Assembly (NCBI RefSeq): GCF_041260665.1
Contig: NZ_JBGCCT010000038.1
Coordinates: 55,607 to 119,606, forward strand
Length of the DNA: 64,000 nucleotides
Direction of reading: 5' to 3'
Origin: Catenulispora sp. GP43
GTDB taxonomy: Bacteria; Actinomycetota; Actinomycetes; Streptomycetales; Catenulisporaceae
Shown here: positions 34,249 to 41,831 of the stretch, piece after piece
Position numbering within the stretch: the first letter of the stretch is position 1
How the letters are laid out: every line of letters starts with the position of its first letter
Notes under the pieces: generated by a model
What the model saw: the letters and a program-made list of their open reading frames with translations, nothing else
Told to the model about the DNA's origin: nothing
Databases searched by the model: none
Program-made: the position numbers and the translations under genes

Positions 34249-34914
34249 ATGATCGAGCAGCCGGGACGCCGCGAGCGCAAGAAGGCCGCCACCCGCCAGA
34301 AGATCGCCGACACCGCCCTGCGCCTGTTCGCCGAGCGCGGCTACGACGCGGTGGGCATCCGCGAGGTCGCGGCGGAGGCGGACGTGGCCGTGACCACGCT
34401 GTTCGCACACTTCAGCTCGAAGGAGGCGCTGGTCTTCGAGCAGGACGAGGACTTCGAGCAGCGCCTCGTGCAGGCGGTCGCCGACCGCGCGCCGCACGCC
34501 CCGCTCATCCCGGCGCTCCGCCACGAGATCCACGCGATGGTGCAGCACTGCACGGCCGACGGCGCCGCCCCGCTGTGGCACATGATCGAGGATTCGGCGG
34601 CACTGAAGCAGTACGAGGAGTCGATGAGGCAGCGCCACGCCCAGTCGCTGGCCAAGGCCATCGCCGCCGACCTGAACCTCCCGCAGACCACGCCGGCCTG
34701 CCACGCGATCGCACGGTTCGTGGTCGACGCCTTCTCCGTGGCACGCGAGGCGGACGATCCGCGAGCGGCGGTGGACGAGGTGTTCCGCATGATCGAGGCG
34801 GCTTGGGAGGCCTCAGGTCTGGCGGAGGAGAACTCGGGGCTAGCAGAGGAGGGCTCGGGGCTAGCACGGGAGGCCGCTGGCCGGGCGCAGGAGACCGCCG
34901 GTCTGGCACGTTAG
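34249..34914 (+). CDS. TetR family transcriptional regulator with repeat tail
   Basis: A 221-residue regulator. The HTH reads KKAATRQKIADTALRLFAERGYDAVGIREVAAEADVAVTTLFAHFSSKEALVF, about residues 8-62. The ligand-binding helices run to about residue 185. The last 33 residues are repeats of SGLAEE/SGLARE type (GLAEENSGLAEEGSGLAREA), an added coiled-coil-like tail that ordinary TetR proteins lack and that arises from about 24-bp DNA repeats. It is divergent from the quinone oxidoreductase with a perfect 19-bp palindrome between. Confidence 0.9.
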   Translation: MIEQPGRRERKKAATRQKIADTALRLFAERGYDAVGIREVAAEADVAVTTLFAHFSSKEALVFEQDEDFEQRLVQAVADRAPHAPLIPALRHEIHAMVQHCTADGAAPLWHMIEDSAALKQYEESMRQRHAQSLAKAIAADLNLPQTTPACHAIARFVVDAFSVAREADDPRAAVDEVFRMIEAAWEASGLAEENSGLAEEGSGLAREAAGRAQETAGLAR

Positions 34915-34984
34915 ACCGGCCGGCCAGGCGCGTGCGGCTGCCGACTTGGCATAGGCGATCGCGGGTCTGGCGTGCGCAACCGCC

Positions 34985-35110
34985 GGTGCTGCGCGGGACA
35001 CCTCTGACCCGGCGCGGGAAGCTTCTCACCGGCGCGCGATGACTCCGGCCCGACGCGGGAAGCATCTGGCCCTGCTCAGTAAGCTTCCGGCCCGGCGCGC
35101 GACATCTCCG
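34985..35110. repeat. Imperfect intergenic repeats after TetR
   Basis: Within the 235-nt gap 34915-35149, the phrases CCCGGCGCGGGAAGCTTCT and CCCGACGCGGGAAGCATCT recur about 40 nt apart, as do CCGGCGCGCGATGACTCC and CCGGCGCGCGACATCTCC. Nearer the gene, GGTCTGGC units continue the coding repeats past the stop codon. No gene is seen here. Confidence 0.5.
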
Positions 35111-35149
35111 GCCGGACCGGCAAGACCGTCGCGCTGTGGCGAGCGCGAA

Positions 35150-35716
35150 CTACCGGGCCTCGTAGGTCCCATCCAGCCGAGCACGACCGATGACGTGGCC
35201 CGCGATAGCCGCGAGCGCATCCTTCAGCGCAAATCCTTCTGGGAGCGTCGTGGCTTGGTCGAGCGCGAAGAGCTGGAACACATACGCGTGTGGCCCGTGC
35301 GAGCGGATCGGCATCGGCCCGGCATAGCCTCGGCGGCCGAGCGGGCCCTTGCCGTGCCGCAAGCCGGCGATCGGGCTCGGGTTGGCGAGGGCGTTCTCCG
35401 GCAGGCCGTCACGCGCCGGGTCGATGCCCAGGGCGAGCGCGTGGATGGCCGGCTTGCTGAAGGGCACGTCGGGGTCCTGCACGATGAGCGCGAGTTCGAC
35501 GGTGCCGGCCGGCGGCCGGGTCCAGGCCAGCTCCGGGGAGATGTTGGCGCCGAACATCCGGCCACGGTGCGCGGACGGGATCGGCGCCTCGTGCTCGAAC
35601 GCGGGGCTGCTCAGCACGAAGTTCTCCGCGGCCTGCAGGTCTGGGCGGGCCCAGACCAGGGTGTGCTGGCCGGCACGCCGGTTGCGCAGCGCGACGCCAA
35701 GGGGGTTTGCGGGCAC
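35150..35716 (-). CDS. YbhB/YbcL family (PEBP, Raf kinase inhibitor-like) protein
   Basis: A 188-residue phosphatidylethanolamine-binding-protein fold. Landmarks are FVLSSPAFEHEAPIP, NISPELAWTRPPAGTVELALIVQDPDVP (the conserved DPD anion-binding loop), a middle GYAGPMPIRSHGPHAYVFQLFALD with the GPHxY motif, and the closing HVIGRARLDGTYEA. Start GTG 35716 was chosen for the AAAAGGAG ribosome site 8 nt upstream. There is no signal peptide, so it is cytoplasmic. It is divergent from a MarR gene with a shared palindrome and is probably its target. The ligand is unknown. Confidence 0.9.
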   Translation of the reverse strand: MPANPLGVALRNRRAGQHTLVWARPDLQAAENFVLSSPAFEHEAPIPSAHRGRMFGANISPELAWTRPPAGTVELALIVQDPDVPFSKPAIHALALGIDPARDGLPENALANPSPIAGLRHGKGPLGRRGYAGPMPIRSHGPHAYVFQLFALDQATTLPEGFALKDALAAIAGHVIGRARLDGTYEAR

Positions 35717-35740
35717 GGCTTCGGCTCCTTTTGTCGATTT

Positions 35741-35757
35741 CTTTAGGTATATTAAAG
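35741..35757. promoter_or_regulatory. MarR-type palindrome
   Basis: CTTTA-ggtatat-TAAAG (35741-35757) is an AT-rich inverted repeat in the 45-nt gap between the divergent YbhB and MarR genes, ending 4 nt before the MarR start. MarR proteins favour such TT..TA..AA palindromes. Occupancy would repress both genes. Confidence 0.7.
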
Positions 35758-35761
35758 AGCC

Positions 35762-36217
35762 ATGGACAAGGAAGCAACCGAACGCTGGGCGAACGCGGTC
35801 GAAGAGACCGAGCTCAGCGTCGACCTGCGCGCGGCCGTCGGCGGCCTGTACCGCCGCTTTCGCGGGATGCGCCCGGAGGGAGCCCTCGGCGACGCGGCGA
35901 TCGACGTGCTGACCCACCTGCACAAACACGGTCCGGCAACACTCACCGAGCTCAGCGACCGCGCCCGCGTCTCCCCGGCCTCGATGAGCCAGACCGTGAA
36001 CCGGCTCACCTCCGCCGGCTACGCGTTCCGCACCCGCGACCCGCACGACGGCCGCAAGGTCCTGTTCATCACGACCCCCGAAGGCGACACCATCGCCGGC
36101 GCCACGCACGCCCACCGCACCGCATGGCTCGACGAGCGGCTGAACGCGCTCAGCGACGAGGACCGCGCTGTCCTGGCCCGCGCTGCGGAACTGCTACGCG
36201 GTATCGCTGAGTCCTGA
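35762..36217 (+). CDS. MarR family transcriptional regulator
   Basis: A 151-residue winged-helix regulator: GDAAIDVLTHLHKHGPATLTELSDRARVSPASMSQTVNRLTSAGYAFRTRDPHDGRKVLFITTPEGDTI, where the recognition helix is SPASMSQTVNRL and the wing carries RDPHDGRKV. Flanking helices provide dimerisation. It is divergent from the YbhB/YbcL gene over an AT-rich palindrome that also overlaps its ribosome site. Its last codons and stop are part of a mosaic repeat that recurs 212 bp downstream. Confidence 0.92.
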   Translation: MDKEATERWANAVEETELSVDLRAAVGGLYRRFRGMRPEGALGDAAIDVLTHLHKHGPATLTELSDRARVSPASMSQTVNRLTSAGYAFRTRDPHDGRKVLFITTPEGDTIAGATHAHRTAWLDERLNALSDEDRAVLARAAELLRGIAES

Positions 36218-36440
36218 CCATCGAGTCCGGTCGCAGAGCGATGCTCAGCACTCCAGCGCGTTACCGCCGAGTCCCGATCGCCGAGCGATGCCAGCTCTGC
36301 TGCTCGATATCGGTCTTCCCGATCATCGAGTCCGATCGCCGGGCAACGCCTCGTACTACTACGTGGCAGCACCGAGTGCCGGTCGCCGAGCGATGCTCAG
36401 CTCTGCTGCGCGTTGTCGCCGAGTCCTGACCATCGAGTCC
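36205..36440. repeat. Mosaic intergenic repeat including the MarR stop
   Basis: CGCTGAGTCCTGACCATCGAGTCC (given here as positions 36205-36228) recurs at 36417-36440 with one mismatch; the first copy contains the MarR stop. GAGCGATGCTCAGC at 36236-36249 recurs at 36388-36401, and GAGTCC(C)GATCG-type cores occur in between (near 36270 and 36328). This fills the roughly 300-nt gap 36218-36518, where no gene is seen. Confidence 0.75.
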
Positions 36441-36518
36441 CGATCCCGTGCTCTCGCGAGGCCCTGACTTCGGTGATCCACCGCAGCTGCTATCTGGGGA
36501 CATCCCCACTTGTAGCGC

Positions 36519-37340
36519 TCAGCGCGAACCCGGAGTCGCGGTGGTGAAGTCGCCGCCCAGGTAGCGCACCTCGGGGTCGTCCGGGTCGATCGGCTCGTCG
36601 GCGAACTGGTCGGCGAAGACCGAGGAGTCGTCCTGCGCTTCGTAGCCGAGTTGCCGCGCGGGGTCCGGGTTCCCCCACGCGGTGCGGTTCGCCGAGACGC
36701 CGTAGACGATCTCGTAGTCCAGGTCAGGCGCCGTGGCCAGGGCGTGGAACAGCCGCACCGCGTCGGCGGGGCTCAGCCAGGTGTCCAGCATCCGCCGGGT
36801 CCGGGGCCGGGTATAGCAGGACCCGATCCGTACGCAGGCCACCTGGAGTCCGTGGCGGTCGTGGTAGAACGAGCCGAGGGTCTCCCCGAAGACCTTCGAC
36901 ACGCCATAGAAGGTGTCGGGACGTGGCCGCGCGTCCATGCCGATGCGCCGGTCGCGGAAGGCCGCCCGTTCGTAGTACCCGACCGCGTGGTTGCTGCTGG
37001 CGAACAGGAATCGCGGCACCCCGGCGCGTACGGCCGCGTCGTAGACCCGGTAGGTGCCGTCGATGTTGGCGTGCAGGATCGCCTCGAAGTGGTCCTCGAC
37101 CGGGATCGCGGCCAGGTGGATCACGACGTCGACGTCCGCCATCGCCGCGTCGAGGGTCGGCGGGTCGGTGATGTCGCCGACCACCCACTCGGCGGCACCG
37201 GGATCGTCCGGGACGCGCAGGTCCAGGCACCGCAGCCGCCATCCGAGCTCAGCCAGTCCGGTGCGTAGGAACGTCCCCACTCCCCCGGCCGCGCCGGTGA
37301 TGAGCATCCGGCCGAGCATGCGGCCCTTGTCCTCAAGCAT
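36519..37340 (-). CDS. udh: Uronate dehydrogenase (extended SDR)
   Basis: A 273-residue NAD-dependent SDR. The Rossmann motif is LITGAAGGVGTFLR (residue 13), DVVIHLAAIP follows, and the catalytic pair is in DTFYGVSKVFGE (YxxxK). SSNHAVGYY and ACVRIGSCYTRPRTRRMLDTWLS are signatures of bacterial uronate dehydrogenases, which oxidise glucuronate or galacturonate to the aldarolactone. It is last in a minus-strand operon with gudD and kdgD, supporting this role. ATG 37340 overlaps the upstream gene by 8 nt; ATG 37319 is an alternative start nearer the Rossmann strand. Confidence 0.88.
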   Translation of the reverse strand: MLEDKGRMLGRMLITGAAGGVGTFLRTGLAELGWRLRCLDLRVPDDPGAAEWVVGDITDPPTLDAAMADVDVVIHLAAIPVEDHFEAILHANIDGTYRVYDAAVRAGVPRFLFASSNHAVGYYERAAFRDRRIGMDARPRPDTFYGVSKVFGETLGSFYHDRHGLQVACVRIGSCYTRPRTRRMLDTWLSPADAVRLFHALATAPDLDYEIVYGVSANRTAWGNPDPARQLGYEAQDDSSVFADQFADEPIDPDDPEVRYLGGDFTTATPGSR

Positions 37341-38466
37341 CTGCCAGTGCCTTCCCGATCGCGGTCAGGTCGTCGGCGGCGGCGAGCCCGGCGTGGTAGA
37401 TCCGCACGCCCGCGGCTCCGGCGGCCCGGACGTCGCCGAGGACGCGCGCCAGCCCTTCAGGGTCGCCGCCCATGCCGCGGATCCCGAGCAGCCCGGCGTA
37501 GACGTCCACGCCGTGTCCGACCGCGGCCTGGACCGGCGCCGCGCTGCCGTTCCAGCAGTTGACCACGACGCCGGTGGTCCCGGCCGGCAGCCTCGCCATG
37601 TCCACGCCGGTGTTGGCCAGGCTCACCCGGGGCCGGGGCGTGGCGTGGAAGGCCACTGAGAAACCCGGGTCCGACCGCTGCGTGCGCAGCTCCCGCACCA
37701 TCGCCTCGCGCAGCCGGTCGGCGACCCGGCCGCGCATGGCCGACACCGCCGCGTCCAGGTCGGCGTCGAACGGCGCGGCCGGGCGGCCGTCGAAGTTCGC
37801 GTCCAGCCGCTGCCGGACCGCCGAGCGCAGTTGCGAGGCGTCGATTCCGGCCTCGCGATAGGCCGCGCAGCAGGCGGGGCAGAAGCAGAGCGAGAACAGA
37901 AACTGCTCGTCCTCGGACAGGCGGACGCCGGCTACTTTGTCGTGCTGGCTCAGGTGGTCGAAGCCGTACCACCCAGCCGCCTCGAATTCGATCCCTGCGA
38001 TGTCCGGGCGCTCGGCGACCACGGCCGCGAGCCCTACGGCGTATTCGAGGACGGATTCGTTCGCCGGGCACAGTGCCCACGGGTACACGTCGTCGTAGGC
38101 GTTGACCACGTGCGGGCCGCCGAAGCCGTCGACGTGGTCCACCACGACCCACGCGTGCGTCGGGACACCCGCGCCGGCCAGCGCGGCGACCGTGTCCCCG
38201 AACACGTCGTGTCCGGCGACCCAGCTCTGCGCAGCCGGCAGCAGGTCCGTCCATGCCGGTCCGACCGGCAGATACGCGGCGCTGCGTTCAGCGACGACCA
38301 CCCGGTGCCCCGGATGCCGCGGAGTCAGAGCGCGGGTGGCGTGGTAGAACGCTGCGACGGTCGCGTGGCTGACGCCGAGCCCGGCCACCCGCTCGGCCGC
38401 GGCCGGGTCCCCGACGACGTCCCAGGGGTATACATAGATCCCGGCGTCCAAAGCCCCGGACGCCAT
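37333..38466 (-). CDS. Uncharacterised protein of the uronate operon
   Basis: A 377-residue soluble protein from ATG 38466, which shares one base with the gudD stop (TGATG). It was not matched to a named family. Features are an opening DAGIYVYPWDVVGDP, a conserved-looking HDVFGDTVAALAGAGVPTHAWVV, GIEFEAAGWYGFDHLS, and a CFCPACCAAY cysteine cluster near residue 190 that could bind a metal. FSVAFHATPRPRVSLANTGVD and VVVNCWNG follow, and the end is GVRIYHAGLAAADDL. The alternating strands and helices suggest a TIM barrel, as in a glycoside hydrolase or isomerase. Lying between gudD and udh, it probably helps release or process a uronate-containing sugar; that is inference. Confidence 0.7.
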   Translation of the reverse strand: MASGALDAGIYVYPWDVVGDPAAAERVAGLGVSHATVAAFYHATRALTPRHPGHRVVVAERSAAYLPVGPAWTDLLPAAQSWVAGHDVFGDTVAALAGAGVPTHAWVVVDHVDGFGGPHVVNAYDDVYPWALCPANESVLEYAVGLAAVVAERPDIAGIEFEAAGWYGFDHLSQHDKVAGVRLSEDEQFLFSLCFCPACCAAYREAGIDASQLRSAVRQRLDANFDGRPAAPFDADLDAAVSAMRGRVADRLREAMVRELRTQRSDPGFSVAFHATPRPRVSLANTGVDMARLPAGTTGVVVNCWNGSAAPVQAAVGHGVDVYAGLLGIRGMGGDPEGLARVLGDVRAAGAAGVRIYHAGLAAADDLTAIGKALADA

Positions 38467-39743
38467 CAGAACCTCGGCCGCTTTCCACTGAACTCCGGCT
38501 GCGCCCGGCGCATCCACGTCGCGTCGTCACGCTTGCGGAACCCGCAGGTCAGGTACTGTTCATGCAGCCGGGCCAGGGCGTCGGGGTCGATCTCGACGCC
38601 GAGCCCCGGGCCGTCGGGGACCGCCAGCGCACCGTCGGCGAACCGCAGCGGGCCGCCCGCGATGACCTCCTCGGTCTTCCACGGCGAATGCGTGTCCAGC
38701 GCGTAGGTCAGGTTCGGCGTGGCGGCGGCCAGGTGGGTCATCGCCGCGAGGCTGATCCCCAGGTGTGTGTTCGAGTGCATCGACAGGCCGAGGCCGAAGG
38801 TCTGGCACAGCGCGGCCAGATTCTGCGTGGCGCGGAAGCCGCCCCAGAAGTGGTGGTCGGACAGGATCACCTGGACCGCGCCGAGACGCACCGCCTCGGG
38901 GATCTCGGCGAACCCGGTGACGCACATGTTGGTCGCCAACGGCGGCGAGGTCTTGGCCGCGACCTCGGCCATACCGGGGATGCCCGGCGTAGGGTCCTCC
39001 AGGTACTCCAGCTCGCCCTCCAGGGCCGCCGCCACCTTGTGGCTGGTCTCCACCGACCAGTTGGCGTTCGGATCCAGGCGCACCGGACGGTCCGGGAACT
39101 CCCGTCGCAGAGCCTTGACGGCCTCGATCTCCTCCTCGGGCGCAAAGACACCGCCCTTGAGCTTCAGCGACTTGAAGCCATAGCGATCCACCATCCGGCG
39201 CGCCTGCGCCACGATCCCATCCGGATCCAGCACCGCTCCCCAGTCGTCAGCCGGGAAGTCCCCAGGATGCTCGGCCCACTTGTAGAACAGGTACGCACTG
39301 AAGTCGACGCGGTCACGCACCGGGCCGCCGAGCAGGTCCACAACGCGCCTGCCGGTCGCCTTGCCCTGGATGTCGAAGCACGCCACCTCGAACGCCGAGA
39401 CCGCCTGCGCGACGGTCTTGTCCGCGCTGGCGGCGCCGATCAGCTCGGTCGGCGAGGAGGCCGACGCCGAGGCCAGGGCCTCGGCCACGCGCCGGGTGAG
39501 CTCGTTGAGGTGGAAGACGTCCAGGCCGGTGAGCGCGGCGGCGGCCTGGCGCAGCTGGGTGAGCGTGGCGTCGTCGCCGTAGGCCTCGGACACGCCGGTG
39601 ATGCCGGCATCGGTGCGGACCTGGATGATCGAGCGGAGCTGGAACGGCTCGTGCACGCCGGAGGCGTTCAGCAGCGGCGGGTCGGCGATCGCCACCGGGG
39701 TGATGTCGATGCCGGTGACCACCGGGCCCGGCTCGGTGCTCAC
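38466..39743 (-). CDS. gudD: Glucarate dehydratase
   Basis: A 425-residue enolase-superfamily protein starting at GTG 39743 (GTGA overlap with kdgD). Catalytic landmarks of the glucarate dehydratase group are LKLKGGVF (KxK base), RLDPNANWS and YLEDP metal ligands, SDHHFWGG and MHSNTHLGIS (His-Asp dyad region). The enzyme converts D-glucarate to 5-keto-4-deoxy-D-glucarate with Mg. Length and motifs match GudD rather than galactarate dehydratase. Its neighbours udh and kdgD supply the steps before and after. Confidence 0.93.
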   Translation of the reverse strand: MSTEPGPVVTGIDITPVAIADPPLLNASGVHEPFQLRSIIQVRTDAGITGVSEAYGDDATLTQLRQAAAALTGLDVFHLNELTRRVAEALASASASSPTELIGAASADKTVAQAVSAFEVACFDIQGKATGRRVVDLLGGPVRDRVDFSAYLFYKWAEHPGDFPADDWGAVLDPDGIVAQARRMVDRYGFKSLKLKGGVFAPEEEIEAVKALRREFPDRPVRLDPNANWSVETSHKVAAALEGELEYLEDPTPGIPGMAEVAAKTSPPLATNMCVTGFAEIPEAVRLGAVQVILSDHHFWGGFRATQNLAALCQTFGLGLSMHSNTHLGISLAAMTHLAAATPNLTYALDTHSPWKTEEVIAGGPLRFADGALAVPDGPGLGVEIDPDALARLHEQYLTCGFRKRDDATWMRRAQPEFSGKRPRF

Positions 39744-40705
39744 ACCGCACCTCCGGCCTGATGCCCGGCCAGCACCGCCCGGCCCTCGGCGATCAGCTTC
39801 TCCAGCTGCGCCACGTGCTCCGGTTCGGGCTCGGTCAGCGGCGCGCGCACCGGCCCGGCGTCCAGGCCATCCAGCCGCACCCCGCTCTTCACCAGCGACA
39901 CCGCGTAGCCGGCGCCCTTGTTCCGCAGCTCCACCAGCGGCTTGTAGAACCGGTCGATCAGCGCGTCGGCGAGCGCCCCGTCGCCGTCGCGCAGGGCGTG
40001 GTAGAACGCCAGCGCGATGTCCGGGGCGAAGCAGAACACCGCCGAGGAGTACAGCGGGACGCCGATCCCCCGGTAAGCGAGTTGCGTCAGCTCGGCGGTG
40101 GGCAGCCCGTTGAGGAACAGCAGGCGGTCGGCGCCGTGCCGCAGCCGGACGGCCGAGACGATGCGCTGCATGAGGTCCAGGTCGCCCCTGCCGTCCTTGA
40201 AGCCGATGATGTTCGGCACCTCGGCCAGGTCGGCGACGGTCTCCGGGGCGAAGGTGACGTTGTCCCGCTGGTAGACGATCAGGTCCAGGCTGGTCGACGC
40301 GGCGATGGTCCGGTAGTGCTCCAGCAGCCCCTGCTGGCTGCCGGCGACCAGGTAGGGCGGCAGCACCAGCAGGCCGTCGACCCCGGCCTGCTCGGCCGCG
40401 GCGGTGAAGGACGCCGCGAGCGCCGACCCGTAGCCGACGCCCCCGAACACCGGCACCCGACCGGCCGTGACCTGCACCGCGACCCGCAGCACCGCGGCGT
40501 ACTCGCGCTGGTCCAGGGCCCAGAACTCGCCGGTCCCGCACGCCGCGAACACCGCCGAGAGCCCGGGGCGCTCCGGATCCAGCAGCGCCAGCCGGCTCTC
40601 CAGGTGCGCTGCGAACGCGTCGAGGTCGACGCGCGCCCGATCCGCGCTGAACGGCGTGACGGGGAAGAAGAGCAGGCCGTCGAGGCGGTCTGTCAGGGTG
40701 CTCAT
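39740..40705 (-). CDS. kdgD: 5-dehydro-4-deoxyglucarate dehydratase
   Basis: A 321-residue DHDPS/NAL-family aldolase-fold enzyme. It has GLLFFPVTPFSADRARVD at the start, AACGTGEFWALDQREY (the GTGE loop), LDLIVYQRDN (Tyr of the active site) and IIGFKDGRGDLD with the Schiff-base Lys. FKDGxGD is typical of KdgD, which decarboxylates and dehydrates 5-keto-4-deoxyglucarate to 2,5-dioxopentanoate. ATG 40705 has an AGGAAAAG ribosome site; upstream in-frame sequence is not family-like. It is the first gene of the operon, which lacks the final 2,5-dioxopentanoate dehydrogenase in this window. Confidence 0.92.
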   Translation of the reverse strand: MSTLTDRLDGLLFFPVTPFSADRARVDLDAFAAHLESRLALLDPERPGLSAVFAACGTGEFWALDQREYAAVLRVAVQVTAGRVPVFGGVGYGSALAASFTAAAEQAGVDGLLVLPPYLVAGSQQGLLEHYRTIAASTSLDLIVYQRDNVTFAPETVADLAEVPNIIGFKDGRGDLDLMQRIVSAVRLRHGADRLLFLNGLPTAELTQLAYRGIGVPLYSSAVFCFAPDIALAFYHALRDGDGALADALIDRFYKPLVELRNKGAGYAVSLVKSGVRLDGLDAGPVRAPLTEPEPEHVAQLEKLIAEGRAVLAGHQAGGAV

Positions 40706-41167
40706 GGTCTTTTCCTCATGCTCTCGCTGGCGCTGAGGGGCGATCCCGGTGCCGTCGAGCGACCGTGACCGTCCGCTGCTCATGATCCAGGGGTAGCACG
40801 GACGAGCCTTCGACGCCCAGTGGCGTGGGTCTCAACGGCCGGCGAGGGCGGCCTCGACACAGCCTGAGCAAGGCCGGTTTCCGCCCCGAAGGGGCCTGTT
40901 ATCACCACCGAGAACAATGCGCCGGCCGCCGCGGTCCACCCCAGCGAGGCGTCCGCGACGGCCGGCGCGTGATCAGTTCCCCCATCCGGTATCCCAGGCG
41001 CTGATCGCGCCGACGGCCGGGCCTGGCTTGCTTGAGGACATCGCTCCCCCTCACAGATTCGGAGCCAACGGTGGGCCGCGATGTGCCACCTGCCGTTCAG
41101 CCTCGCAACCGCGCCTCTAAGGGGCCTAACACCGTGCTAACAACGCGGCGCCACCAGGCACTCGAGC
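40706..41167. other. Gene-free region upstream of the uronate operon
   Basis: 462 nt with no convincing gene. It must contain the promoter of the minus-strand kdgD-gudD-udh operon, but no regulator gene adjoins it. A small hairpin GCCCC-GAA-GGGGC lies at 40883-40895. Part of the stretch at 41041-41160 is slightly less GC-rich. No RNA gene features were recognised. Confidence 0.5.
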
Positions 41168-41824
41168 TCACAGCGCCGCGGACGCTCGCACGATCGCGAA
41201 CGCCTCCGTGATCGACCCGACGATGTACGTCGGCGGCGTGAACCCCGTGGGCAGCGGCTCGCCCAGGGAGATCCAGATGGTCCGCAGCCCCGCCGCCGCT
41301 CCCCCGGCGATGTCCTTGTCCAGGCGGTCGCCGATCATCCAGCCGCGCGGCCCCAGCTCCACCCCGAGTTCGCCGGCCGCGATCTCGAAGATGCGGCGGT
41401 CCGGCTTGCGGTGGCCGGCGGCCTCGGAGTCGACGACGACGTCGACGTGCTCGCGCAGCCCCACGCTGTCCACCTTGGCCTGCTGGACCGTCGTGGAGCC
41501 GTTGGTGACCACGCCGAGCCGCCAGCCGTCCCCGCGCAGCTCCGCCAGCCCGGTGCGGACCTGCTGCTCCAGCACGAACTTGCCCGGGAACACCGCGGCG
41601 ACGTGCTCCATGAGCTGCTCGTCCGATGCGGTTATGCCGTAGCGCCCGCGGGCGTCGGCGACGAAGGCCGGCCAGTTCGCGGCGGCGTCCACGCGGTCGA
41701 ACACGTCGGAGGCGGCGTCCGCCACGCCGGTGACGTACTCGGCAGCGAAGTCGACGGACCACGCGCGCAGCGCTGACTTGGCGTCCACCAGCGTGTCGTC
41801 GAGGTCGAAGAAGGCGAAGCGCAT
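41168..41824 (-). CDS. HAD superfamily hydrolase
   Basis: A 218-residue HAD phosphatase. Motif I is FFDLDDTLVD (nucleophile Asp7 and acid Asp9), motif II VVTNGST, motif III Lys in GHRKPDRRIFE, and motif IV MIGDRLDKDIAGG. The insertion between motif I and II is the small helical C1 cap. It resembles the YjjG/pyrimidine nucleotidase and phosphoglycolate-phosphatase groups. It follows the GGDEF-EAL gene by 7 nt on the same strand, so the two are likely co-transcribed. The substrate is unknown. Confidence 0.92.
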   Translation of the reverse strand: MRFAFFDLDDTLVDAKSALRAWSVDFAAEYVTGVADAASDVFDRVDAAANWPAFVADARGRYGITASDEQLMEHVAAVFPGKFVLEQQVRTGLAELRGDGWRLGVVTNGSTTVQQAKVDSVGLREHVDVVVDSEAAGHRKPDRRIFEIAAGELGVELGPRGWMIGDRLDKDIAGGAAAGLRTIWISLGEPLPTGFTPPTYIVGSITEAFAIVRASAAL

Positions 41825-41831
41825 GCGGCGA

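Noticed and set aside
36205..36440. Mosaic repeat as a CRISPR array
   Set aside because: Units are few, unequal in spacing and diverged, include coding sequence, and no cas gene is near.
40706..41167. Gene-free region as a site for a tRNA or other RNA gene
   Set aside because: No T-loop consensus or cloverleaf arms were found by eye.
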